DNA of 64,000 nt from Basidiobolus meristosporus CBS 931.73 (lineage: Eukaryota > Basidiobolomycota > Basidiobolomycetes > Basidiobolales > Basidiobolaceae), in contig MCFE01000264.1 in the NCBI GenBank assembly GCA_002104905.1, forward strand, positions 1 through 64,000, written 5' to 3'. The notes under the pieces were generated by a model that was not told where the DNA came from, made no database searches, and was given only the letters and a program-made list of their open reading frames with translations. Position 1 is the first letter of the stretch; every line of letters starts with the position of its first letter. Position numbers and translations under genes: made by a program. Of this stretch, positions 22,596-33,025 are shown in pieces.

Positions 22596-24191
22596 CAGCG
22601 CACGTAGTCTCGCGTTTGTCAATATGATTACTGGTTTCCTGTGTAATATTCCACATTTATTTACTACTCCAAGATTTTTGTAAGGACCATACATCACGTC
22701 ACTTTCTTTTTGCCTTGAAGGCTGCTATTTGATATACGTAGATCCCAGGCCTGGTTATGAAGCATAACCCCTATAGCTTAAGCAAAGACCTGGAAAGACT
22801 GCGGCCATATATAGGGCCGATAGAATTCCATCGTATGCTCAGCTATTTGTGTACCTTTGACCAACCACACCGGTTGCTATCAAATAAAATGTTGCCTTTT
22901 GTTCCATTTCACCTCGGGCGAGGGTCAGCGTTGGAAAGTATACGCAAATGCGAGGAGCGGTGGCAGGAGACTACTGCCATATGTAAATGTTTCCAACGAT
23001 GGAAACCGTAACAAGGGCTGCCCCTTGAGTGATTATCCAGTATTTGAACTTGGGTTCTAAATCCCCTCTTCGGAACCAGCGTGTCTACCGTCGAAACATT
23101 GAGGTTAGCGATGCGCGCCTTGAGGGAAGTATGTTTAGAACACATGTACCACTTGTATCTGGCAGCTGGCGAAGATTAGCAAGCTGACACCAAAGAATAT
23201 ATGCCAGACCGAACGAGAAAAGCCGTTTATGAACGACAGCAATACCGTAGTAAAGCTAGTTAAAACAACTAAACAGTCTAGTAATTGCTCCAGAGGTGTC
23301 GACTTCAGGAGTTTGCAAAGATAAGTATGCGTGCATGTATGAACGTATTGTCCTAAGCAGCACTTACATGGGCACGATACTCCAAGAACTTGGTTTGTAC
23401 TTTTTGCAGTTGCAACATTAGGGCCTCACTGGAAAAAGGCGTCCGTTACTTTATCAATTTCCGGAGTAACGATGATGATTGGCAGGTCCACTAAATACAC
23501 TAATGTGTATTTTATTGCCACTAATGTATATGAGGCGGCATCACATTGTTGCTTACCAATCATCTGATGAGTGGCATTCGAGGGGTGAATTTGCTTTCGA
23601 TTTTGATTGCCAGGCATCGACAGTTGGAATCAATATTGTTCTGACATCTTACGAAAATCCCTTCAACTAATCCCACGTGTTCCTTGCTTTGGCGCATGCC
23701 TGGGTCGTAACCAGCGAAAGAAATAAGGGGGATGAAGCTAGATTTCTGCACGATTGCATATCGTAATCCACTTGATGTTATGATAAACTGCTTTGTTGGT
23801 CACTATTAAGTATCAAGCATCACTGCTATATTGCGTTTCGATATCATTACCCTGATGTATTTCTGTATTAGCATTGACAATGATCATTTATTGTTGATGT
23901 AGAGGGATAGCCCTGCTCTTGAAGGCCCCCAAATAACTCACAGCTAGGCCAAATGGCTGTGAAATGCTGCCAAGATACATCAAGCATTGACATTACTACA
24001 TTTTACAAATGCCTGGTTTTGCTCATGGGTCTTGTGGCATGTGTTAGAAATTAGTTGTCATTTTATCAACTCCTTAGAATTGTTCATACCCTGAAAACAC
24101 TTGGAGCTTTGCATACACCCTCTGAAGGTCTTCCCTTACATGTTATTGAGAAGTTGAGAATATTTCACAAAAAGTGGGGCTACCCTATTTG
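22596..24191. other. Gene-free stretch
   Basis: Only short overlapping frames on both strands. From about 23,900 the sequence becomes CpG-poor and AT-rich, like the repeats that follow. A 200-bp piece just before 24,192 may be repeat-derived, but I could not name it. Confidence 0.4.
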
Positions 24192-24390
24192 TGTTGTAAA
24201 ATTTGTAATTACACCTGAATATTCACCTAACTTGGTCACTTAGATCATTACTGACAAATCTCAGAAAATTAAGACCAAATTCCTTGTTGGAATTTACTTC
24301 GATTATTTTCACCAAAATATCAGGTACCCAGAACATGAGATTTCTCAAAGTTGTCCAAAAAGCCCCAAACACCAAGCCTAAGAAGTGCAG
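24192..24390 (-). repeat. Copia LTR fragment (sense on the + strand)
   Basis: It begins TGTTGTAAAA and matches the reverse complement of the LTRs at 55037/59357, so it is opposite in orientation to the intact element's strand. It breaks off after the part resembling AACATGAG..TTCTCAAAG. It is a truncated, diverged copy. Confidence 0.7.
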
Positions 24391-24417
24391 GGCAAGAGAG
24401 TTGATGCTGTTGTAAGA

Positions 24418-24710
24418 GTATTAGAGATATGAAAGTGATTGGGAGAACCAGTAGATCATATGGTTTTCACTTGATGATTTATTGAATGTAAGAGTAGTAT
24501 TTATACTTTTACATGGTTTTGGCCTAACAAACCCGTAGAATAGGTTCAGTAAGGTCCTAAGAGTACGTGTGCAAAGTTTGGAGTGGTTTGGACAACTTTG
24601 AGAATTCTTATGTTCTAGGTACCTGATATTTTGGTGAAAATATTCCAAGTAAATCCTGACAAGGAATTTGGTCAGTTATTCTCCAAGATTTTTCAGTAAT
24701 GATCTAAGTG
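24418..24710 (-). repeat. Copia LTR, truncated at the inner end
   Basis: It begins TGTTGTAAGAG and follows the intact LTR closely to GATCTAAGTG, then stops about 55 bp short of the normal end. It carries the antisense TATTTATA promoter element and TTTATT (AATAAA on the sense strand). The next LTR starts at once. Confidence 0.85.
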
Positions 24711-24712
24711 CT

Positions 24713-25093
24713 GTAAGAGTCTTGGAGATATTGGAAGTGATTGGGAGGACAAGTAGATTATGTAGTTTTCACATAATGATTTACTGAATGTAAAAGTAGT
24801 ATTTATACTTTTACATAGTCTTGGCATTACAAACACGTAGAATAGATTAAGGAAGGTCCCAAGAGCATGTGTGCAAAGTTTTGGGCTGTTTGGATAACTC
24901 TGAGAATTTGCATGTTCTGGGTAAATATTCTAAGTAAATCCCGACAAGGAATTTGGTCAGTATTCTCTAGGATTTGAAGGTAATGATCTAAGTGACTAAG
25001 TTAGGTGAATATTTGTGTGGAATTACGAATTTTTACAATACTAAGTGACTAAGTTAGGTGAGTATTTAGGTGGAATTACAAATATTTACAACA
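24713..25093 (-). repeat. Copia LTR with a duplicated terminal segment
   Basis: It lacks the first TGTT but is otherwise similar to the intact LTR. Its last 50 bp occur twice in tandem (GTGACTAAGTTAGGTGA near 24990 and 25044) before the terminal TTTACAACA. It is flanked by GATGT, while the preceding LTR is flanked on its left by GATGC, suggesting one original insertion. Confidence 0.8.
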
Positions 25094-25277
25094 GATGTTT
25101 GGTAGAAAAGCTGCTTAATGACTGTTGCAAAGCTTTTGAGAGTATCCAAAGCAACCTGAAGCATTAGAGGAATTGGACATTACTCACAGGTTACTTTATT
25201 GATTTCAAACAAAGTATATCTGCTTCTCAGGAAGTTTGTAAGACTGATGGTAATTGTGCCTTGAGAAAGGTCACAGG

Positions 25278-25730
25278 TGTGGAAAGAGTTTTGGACATAT
25301 TGAAAGTGATTGATAGAGCAAACAGATTATGTAATTCCCATGTATTGATTTATCAAATGCAAGTGTAGTATTTGTACAATTATATGATCTTGTTGCATGA
25401 TTCTAAAGAGTAGTTGAAGTAATCAGGAGAACTAGAAGAATTGCATGATATTCATTTGCTGTTGTATTGAGTTGAAATGAGGTATTTGTTGTGTCAGGAG
25501 AGCTTTGCAAAACTGATACTAGTAATGCTTTAAGGAATATCTCAAGTACATGTGTGCAAAGTCTGGGGGTGCTTGAATAACTTTGAAATATTTCATGTCC
25601 TGGGCACCTAATGCTTTAGTGAAGTATTCTAAGTAAACCCCAACAAGGAATTTGTCCAGAGTTCTCTAAGATTTGTAGACTTTGATCTAAGTTACTAAGT
25701 CAAGTGAGTACTTTGGTGACAAAATTTACA
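25278..25730 (-). repeat. Old, interrupted copia LTR
   Basis: Matches the LTR in two blocks: 25278-25400, and 25540-25730 with the CATGTGTGCAAAGT motif. Unrelated sequence lies between them. Divergence is clearly higher than in the other copies. Confidence 0.6.
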
Positions 25731-27685
25731 ATACCAAGGAGTAGTGCACAAAGAATGGGGGCTTTTGGACTAGATTGAGAAATATCAATAACTTCCAGGC
25801 CTTTGCAAGTTGTAAGAAATGGACAATATATACAAGATGAGACCTAAATAGATTACTCAAAATTTAGTCATAAGCTTAACTAAAAGTAAATATTTGTGGA
25901 AGGTTTATATTGAAGCTACATGCGTAAAGCAATAACTTCCCTTGATAATACTGCATGCACTTGACAACATAATTGCTATGGCCTCACAGCGTTACTTGTG
26001 ATATTCTTTGCTAACTGTTGTTATTCACCCGAGTTCTTGGAAATGCCAGGTACTACCAAAAGTCAACATGCTCTTTATATTATATTGAGTAATAACTCAA
26101 TTCACTGAAAACTCAGGAGCTCAGAGGCCAATTTACTTCAAGCTTGGGAAATACTTAGAGTAAATATATAAAATGCCTATCAATGCTCTATAAAAAGCAA
26201 CAGTAGAAACCTAGAAGTAACTTGGAGTGTTTGGGAGAAATATCTTCTTTTGCTTATTGAGCTATTTAGCTGAAATACAAAATTTTGTGTAAATAATATG
26301 GGTGTTTGGCGTAGTTGGGATATGTTAAGTTCTTCCGGAAGGTGTGCCACCCTAATTAAACATGTATAGTGACCATCAAATATGTTACCAATAAGAATAG
26401 CACAATTCCAGCTGAAGCTCAGTTCACCAGCATATTTGCAAGTTTTGGGTACCTGAGATGATGATGAAAGTATTATAAGTCTCAACAAAGAGTAAGGCTC
26501 ATAACCCACATTTCAAGTGATAACACTAATGTAAATGTTCAGGTGTATTTACAAATCTTACCACAGAATAAAATACAAAGAATATGGCTTGCTTGTTGTC
26601 CAGGTACACCTTAGCAAAAGTGGCGAGTAGAGTAGCTTGGGGATTGGAATGTATCCAGCGGTATTCATTTTTGGGAAGATCCTCGCATGTGTTGCTATCT
26701 ACCAATGGGTTTTAGAAGGCCTTCAAAGGACTCATCCTTGGGGCACATCAGTAATTCTGTGTAGCTAGTCATATTTCATTTTAAAATTGCCAAACTAAAT
26801 ATTTGTAGTATAATGCATTCGCCAATGAACGATTATAGACCAAACTAGTCAGCCAGAGCCAGAATAGGAATTAAAGGCCTCGGTTGAATAGCTCCGCAGA
26901 GTAAATTTGTAGAAGCAGCACCTTAGAACGAGACTTTTGTGAAGAGTGTGTCTCAGTCAGGGAACAACCACATTATCGTAGCAAGATAGCCTAGTAGCTT
27001 GGATTATTAGGGTAAAGTATGGCCGTTACTTCTTGGCCTTAATGAATCAAGATGAAGCTTATGTACCATCAGTGCCACTTCGTAAAAGTATTGATAAGAA
27101 TGTGTTGAACATGCAAGATTTTGGGGACTGATCAATGTAAACGAAAGCCACCTTGACGTCCGCATGTTCAAGAACTCCATGTCTGGTCGCGATTGAGCTA
27201 TGATTGTTGCCAGCAAGCTGATCAAGGCGGCTCAACGTAGTACCGTTTGCACATGTTAGATTTGTCCATACCATCGATGTCAGAACAGTAGAATGCATTC
27301 GGATAAAGGAATTGTAGATTCGTGGTAAATGCCTAGGTGCATTTAATTAAGACAAATCTGGAGGTGCCTTGGAAACTGCCCGATACCCGAACATCACCCC
27401 ACCTAAAATACCCAGGACGAGCCAGATGGTCACCTGATCCTTCCTAAATTAGTACGCGCGAGTACTTTATAGATCATCTGATTTATTTCGTTGATTTTTG
27501 TGTCAACCGAGTGAAGTTAATCTATGGAGATAACATATCTGTACTGTACCAAGCATATGATGATTATGGGGCTTCAGGTTGGAATACACATTTGTATATA
27601 ACAAAATGGAGAGGATTATACATATTTAGATATCGAGGGTGAGGTCGGGAATGGAAAGGGTAATGCGAGTTTTCGTGAGGGCTTT
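25731..27685. other. AT-rich, gene-free stretch
   Basis: CpG-poor to about 26,600, probably decayed repeat, then ordinary intergenic DNA to the 3' end of the hexokinase gene. No supported gene. Confidence 0.4.
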
Positions 27686-29041
27686 CTACTGCTTGGTAGA
27701 GGCAACCATAGCGATCAGAGCAGCGCCAACACAACCACCGTCTCTGGCTAATTCAAGCTTGACGCGATCGCTACGCTCCTTACCAAGGGAGATCTCCATA
27801 GCCCTGCGGATACGCTTGGCGAAGTATGGGTAAAACTCGTAGACTGATCCGTCAATACCAACGGTGGTTACTTCGTCCTTATCGAGGTTGACTGTGGCGC
27901 CATTGGCTTGCAACAAGAGGGCACTGATCGAGGCGCCAATAATGGTGGCAGAGCGAGTGGCCACAAGCTTGCAAATCTTGTGGATGATCTTGCGCTCCTC
28001 CAACGATACTGGCTCCACAGTGGCGAAGTTCTTCTCGAAGATGGAGCTCACTCCGGTCAAGTTGTCGGTGTGGTCGGCCTCGATGGTGGACATGAACAAG
28101 GTCTTGAACTCGTAGGGGGTTTCGAGGTTCTCGGGCATCTTACCGTCAAACAGAACTCCCTCCTTGACACAATCGACCAGAATCTGGCGGGTGATTTCGC
28201 CCATGTACATACCAGAAGTCATCTTCTCCAACTTCTGGAAACCAGGGATGGTGGTAGCGGCATCAAGCTCTTGATCGTATTTGGTAATGGGAAGTCTCTT
28301 TCCGAAGACGGAGTACTCGGTGTTGAGGATCATTTGCTCCACATGAGGGCCCTTGTACTTGGCCAACCTTTCGCCAGACTCGACGTAGGCGGCATTGGTA
28401 CCGGTGGCCAGAATCAGGCCTACTCTAGTGGAGGGGGAAACATAGGCGTGGGAAACCAAGGTTCCTACGGTATCGTTGATGATGGCAGCAACATCAATGT
28501 GGAGGTTCTTGCGCTTGAATCCATCCTCAAGCATATCCTTCAGATCGTTGCCGAGCACGCCCTCCAGATCAAAGCCTTTGCCCATCTTGATCACAATACC
28601 ACGGTTGACAGCGGTTTGGTTAAGGGCGAAGGAGAAGGTAACCCCCATGTGCATGTTGGCGGCTCCGGTATTGATGGTGGTGTCCTCCAACAGTTGAGCG
28701 GTGCAGTCAGCGATCCAATCAAAAAGCTTGGTGGCAGTACCCTTACGGATGTCGTCTGGAATGGCATACTTGCGCATGTTGACACCGACCTCGCCATCAC
28801 CGTGGAGAGTAACGGCGGCGGTACGCAGGTTGGTGCCACCCATGTCGATAGCAAGATATGTTCCGACCTCCTTACCAGTAGGGAGAGCAGTAACATACGA
28901 AGGAATTTGGCCGATGTATCCAGGCTCCTCATTGGTCAAACCGTCTTCAAGGTCTTCCATCAAATCTTTAGTGATGTCTTTGATCTTCTCCTCAGAGAGA
29001 GTGAAGGTAGCTTCGAGCTGGCTCAAGAAAGTTTTGGTCAT
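27686..29041 (-). CDS. Hexokinase/glucokinase family sugar kinase, atypical
   Basis: An ATP-dependent sugar kinase of the hexokinase fold, one exon, 451 residues. Seen: the phosphate-1 loop LAIDMGGTNLR (about 63-73), NDTVGTLVS (189-197), LATGTNAAYVE, NTEYSVFG, and the adenosine motif VGIDGSVYEFYP. The C-terminal GGCVGAALIAM is also present. The overall order fits fungal glucokinase/hexokinase. The sugar-contact segment reads FSFALNQ and then KMGKGF (residues 152-157), where ordinary hexokinases have FSxPxxQ and WTKGF; the change removes the usual Trp-Thr. It may be a paralogue with another substrate (for example N-acetylglucosamine) or a regulatory role. Codon use is strongly biased, suggesting high expression. 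A TATAAATA lies antisense at 29111-29118. Confidence 0.93.
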   Translation of the reverse strand: MTKTFLSQLEATFTLSEEKIKDITKDLMEDLEDGLTNEEPGYIGQIPSYVTALPTGKEVGTYLAIDMGGTNLRTAAVTLHGDGEVGVNMRKYAIPDDIRKGTATKLFDWIADCTAQLLEDTTINTGAANMHMGVTFSFALNQTAVNRGIVIKMGKGFDLEGVLGNDLKDMLEDGFKRKNLHIDVAAIINDTVGTLVSHAYVSPSTRVGLILATGTNAAYVESGERLAKYKGPHVEQMILNTEYSVFGKRLPITKYDQELDAATTIPGFQKLEKMTSGMYMGEITRQILVDCVKEGVLFDGKMPENLETPYEFKTLFMSTIEADHTDNLTGVSSIFEKNFATVEPVSLEERKIIHKICKLVATRSATIIGASISALLLQANGATVNLDKDEVTTVGIDGSVYEFYPYFAKRIRRAMEISLGKERSDRVKLELARDGGCVGAALIAMVASTKQ

Positions 29042-29110
29042 TTCGTTTAAGTTGGCGAGAGGAGGAAGCCGGTCGAGGAGAATCTGCTTGTAGTTGATGC
29101 CGAACTCGAG

Positions 29111-29118
29111 TATAAATA
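29111..29118. promoter_or_regulatory. TATA-like element upstream of hexokinase
   Basis: TATAAATA on the + strand, reading TATTTATA toward the gene, 70 bp before its ATG. It is the same octamer and orientation as before the alcohol dehydrogenase gene. Confidence 0.35.
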
Positions 29119-29198
29119 GAGCTTTTCATATTCCTTCCGCCGAGTGTGTGAGTTCTGGTCGTGTAAAAACTCGACAAATATGGATAAATAAGGACGTA

Positions 29199-29522
29199 TC
29201 AACTTTTTGGGCCGGGTATCGAGCGCTCCGGATACCGTCTCGTATCATTGGTCTTCACACGGTTCCACAGAAATCCAAAAAGTTGCCATATATGCCGAGC
29301 CACATTGGATTGAAATCGTCCACATACCCTGACACCTTCACGAGACCAGGTGCACAATATGAAGATCCAATAATGACCTCTTGTCCCTTGAGGACATTGG
29401 TATAGCGCTTCACCTAATAAAATACCATTATGGGCTCCAACAGTCCAGATATAGCTGGCATCCTCACTGGCCCGAAGATTTCGAGCTTTTCTCTGCTGCT
29501 CGTTGTATAGCGGCACCCTCAT
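29199..29522 (-). pseudogene. DM9-like segment (second copy)
   Basis: The frame starts MRVPLYNEQ and contains IWTVGAHNGILLGEALYQ. That motif resembles DM9/DUF3421 repeats (G.hnG..l.GrA.y). The frame is short and has no clear splice partners, so it is either one exon of an unresolved gene or a decayed copy. A related VGAHNGIYIG motif lies about 0.93 kb further right on the same strand. The family call is tentative. Confidence 0.25.
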
Positions 29523-30195
29523 GTGCGAAGCAGCTTACTAGCAGCAGCGCAGAAAAGAAGCAGGGATCGAAGGATGCTTTATTGGTATCTATGTATCAAA
29601 TCTTCCTCCCCAGGCGGCCATGGGGTTGAGCGATGTGGTCATTACATCAAGGCCCTTAATTCAACCCCCCCCCCTACGGCGCTGAGGCTTATACTAATTT
29701 ACAAACCAAAACACCAACTTTACTTGGTAGCGCACTAGCCCTCGCATATTGGTTATTCTTCCCCCTGACTAACATAGTATGGTCTAGCGGCCGATCGAGA
29801 ATAATCTCAGCCCTAAAGTCATCCGACCATTCTCTACGATGTGGAAATGGTCGAATTTGTTCAAGGGGCCAGAAAGCCGATACAACAAGCAGAAGATCAA
29901 GATTTACAGAACTCCGATGCCCTACGTTTTACTTCTGCCCTGGCTAATCATTTGGATAGGGATCGTACTTGGGGCGTCCCGCGAGAACTTTGAAACTCCC
30001 CGACGCTTGAAATGTGTTGATAACGTATACGCCAGATTTCTCACGAATTTGTGGTCGGATCTGGAATTTGGCCACCATATATGGTAAGAGTCTACGGAGC
30101 TCTCTAGTGGTCGGACTAATTTCTTAACCTGGCAATCTAGATTCTGACCTGAACCTGGCTGATTTTGAACCAGGGCATGGATGGCTGGAGTATTC

Positions 30196-30450
30196 CTACG
30201 AAAATACTGTCTTGGCCAACTCATAACGAGAGACCCAAGGAGCCATCCTCCACGGCGGAGTGGTGTATTTCCTAATGAACATGTCGGCCAAGGGGCCGTC
30301 CGTCGGCAGCCTTGGAGATTGACGTTGCTCTTCGCCCCCGTGGCCAATATAGATTCCGTTGTGTGCTCCCACGATGAGGATACGAGCGGATACCACATCC
30401 GCTTTCCTTCGCCCTGTATGGGCCGAGCTGAGCCAAGATTGGTACACCAA
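30196..30450 (-). pseudogene. DM9-like segment (first copy)
   Basis: The frame contains ARILIVGAHNGIYIGHGG and later RYELAKTVF, ending in TAG. It shares VGAHNGI with the segment at 29199-29522. The opposite strand also has a 107-codon frame here (30181-30504), so the coding strand is not certain. Confidence 0.25.
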
Positions 30451-30563
30451 TGGAGAAACCTAGTCAACCATCCTATATTTGTAGAGAGGACTTGGTATAC
30501 ATAACTCCCATCAAATGAACACTGGCCAGTCAACTGTGGAGGAACTAATTGGATCCAACCCAT

Positions 30564-32324
30564 GTAACATGAAATCCATTCGAGATCATGCTATTTTCAA
30601 CACTCTCTAGGAACTAGAAGAGGAGTGATGTGGACCAAGGTCAATCATGAACCTGGCTAAACTTACTACTCCCATGCTGTTGCGATATCGTGGCGCCACC
30701 TTCTGAAAAGATCACCAACATGGATTAACCTTTTTTTGACTTCCACGAACTTTTGGCCCGTGGTATCCATGTGCATCACCCATGATCCACATGTTTATTT
30801 TCGCGATTCCAACCGTGTGCAACCCGCTTTAATGGCATCTAAATTCTCCAGCTCCGCCCGATTCCCCAGGATATGCTCGGGATCTCTGGTATTGAGACGA
30901 CTAGGCGCCACATATCTTGAATGGACCGCTTGTGCTACCTTGAGAAACAACCAGTCGTGGATCTTGCGTTGCATTGTGTTTCAGGCCGTGGACTCGATTA
31001 CTGGGAAATGCAGAACCGCGAGTCGCTTTCCTCCAAACCGTAGATGATGGTGGGATAGTCAATAAATCCATATGCGGACAATCTTATGTATTAGCTTTCC
31101 TGAACTAGACTGTCAAGTCTGGGTAATCAAATAACATAGCGCGTGCTTTCATAGGCACGATCATTGCGAAGCCACGGACTAGGGATGCTACTCCGAGTCC
31201 AATTGTAGGGCCTTTCACCACGACATGAACCTGCGGTCTGGATGATTAAGCTTCATTGGAATCTGTGGTATTAAGGTGCCTAACAACCATCTGGGAATGA
31301 ACTTTAAGGTTGAAGTGAATGTCAACACGGATATTCCGAGTAATTACCAAGGAAATCATATGATTTGTGGGAACTGGATGTACCATTCTTCCTATTCCTT
31401 ACGAGCGGCGGAAACATGCAAGAATGGGAACTATCGACGTGATCTAAAAGTTCGCAGATCTTCACGCCTATTTTCAACGCCCTCCTTCCCGAAACTCAAT
31501 ATTGGGCCCTGCAAAGGCACGTGGCCTTTGGGAGCTGGCCGCTGTTGTAGATTCTAAACCAGGGCTAAGGTCAAGGTTCGATGTAAAACCTGGTAGGCCA
31601 AAGCCCGTTAAACCAAGTGCTTTCGATGGAGTACTGCAGAAATATGCAAGGGGAGCTGGAAAGTCTATCTGTAAAGGCTCTTGATAACACACTCAACACT
31701 CCATAGGAGTGGTTGAAAGAAAGGTTTCTAATAATTCCATAAACTAGTGAAAACTCACTGCTCAAAATGCTCCTGATCTCTCAAATATATCGGATGCGCA
31801 TTTTCTTCATAGTGAATCACGCCAGCGAATATATAATTGGGACGTAGGCTCGACCTGTAAGTATTCAAAGTAATGCCGATGCAGTTACTTCGAGTACTAT
31901 GAACCATGTTTCAGCGTTATAAGGAATATCAACACCATAACCACAACGCGTATACCGCATCCAGCTTTATCCAAAATACAAGTTGGATTTCTTGAAAGAA
32001 TATTTTCAATCAACACCAACTCTCTATTACCTGAGGTGTAGCAGGCAGCAACATATATATATGTAATATAGTACTCCAGGTATAGCAAAGTATGGTCAAA
32101 TGAGGATAAAGTTTTGCGTCCTTTAGCTTAATGAAATTTTAGGATGACATTTTGTTGAGGTGGGAAATTCCTGAAATGATACAGGTTTTTCTGTTCATAT
32201 GAGTTTCAGACTTGGCAAATCATACTTGCACGGAAGGTGAATTAGACATTATATGAGTTCATTGGCAATTGTTATCACATTTTGCCTGAGAAGTCTGATT
32301 GTATTGTCCACCTTGCCATTAATC
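30564..32324. other. Gene-free stretch
   Basis: Short frames only, on both strands. No conserved motif or repeat was recognised until the solo LTR at 32325. Confidence 0.4.
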
Positions 32325-32655
32325 TGTTGTAAAAATTCATAATTCCACCTAAATATTCGCTTGACTTAGTCACTTACATCGTTACCTACAAATCTTAGAG
32401 AATACTGACCAAGTTCCATGTCAGGATTTACTTAGAATATTTTCACCAAAACATCAGGTACCCAGAGTTATCCATACAGCCCCCAATCTTGCACACATGT
32501 TCTTGCGACTTTCCTAAGCATATTATGAGTGTTTTTTTTCCAAGACTAAGTAAAAGCATAAATACTACTTTTACATTCAATAAATCATCAAGTAAAAACC
32601 ACATAATCCACTTGTTCTCCCAATCACTTCCAATATCTCCAAAACTCTTACAACA
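32325..32655 (+). repeat. Solo copia LTR with target-site duplication
   Basis: Begins TGTTGTAAAA and ends TTACAACA, 331 bp, in sense orientation on the + strand. The direct flanks are TAATC (32320-32324) and TAATC (32656-32660), a perfect 5-bp target-site duplication. It has internal CATAAATACTAC (TATA) and CAATAAATC (poly(A) signal). No internal coding region remains, so it arose by LTR-LTR recombination. Confidence 0.92.
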
Positions 32656-32772
32656 TAATCAGCTACCCCATCCAGTACAGAGTAAAAGCACAAATGCTCA
32701 CCACCAGTGGAGTGGCAGTATGAGAATATTTAGGTGTATTATATTTCAAGAAATACTGATAATCGGTTGATA

Positions 32773-33025
32773 TTGTTAAAAATTTCGTGAATACACCTCA
32801 ATAATCACTTAACGTAGTCACTTAGATCATGGTACACAAATCTTGGAGAATTCCAAAGAGCCCCAAGCTTTGCTCAGATGTTTTTGGGGCCTTCTCAAGC
32901 ATATTCTACGATCTTTCCCCAAGACAATGTAAGACTACAAAAACCCTTTTGATATGATAAATCATAAAAGAAAACCACATAATCTACTTGCTGTCCCAAT
33001 CACTTGCAATATGTCCCAAACTCCT
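32773..33025 (+). repeat. Degenerate copia LTR fragment
   Basis: Starts as GTTAAAAATTTCGTG and retains CTTAGATCAT, GAGCCCCAAGCTTTGC and CCACATAATCTACTTG in LTR order, with a roughly 80-bp internal loss. Same orientation as the neighbouring solo LTR, and more diverged. Confidence 0.7.

Noticed and set aside
24192-25730. Closely spaced similar repeats considered as a CRISPR-like array
   Set aside because: Units are 200-380 bp LTRs with TG..CA ends and no regular short spacers. The genome is eukaryotic.
27908-29050. A 380-codon open frame antisense to the hexokinase gene
   Set aside because: Same cause as above: codon bias on the real strand. It has no motifs, and the sense frame has all the kinase loops.
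30181-30504. 107-codon + strand frame, possibly spliced to 29839-30087, which has a hydrophobic segment
   Set aside because: The splice join works on paper, but the product resembles nothing, and the opposite strand carries the duplicated VGAHNG motif.
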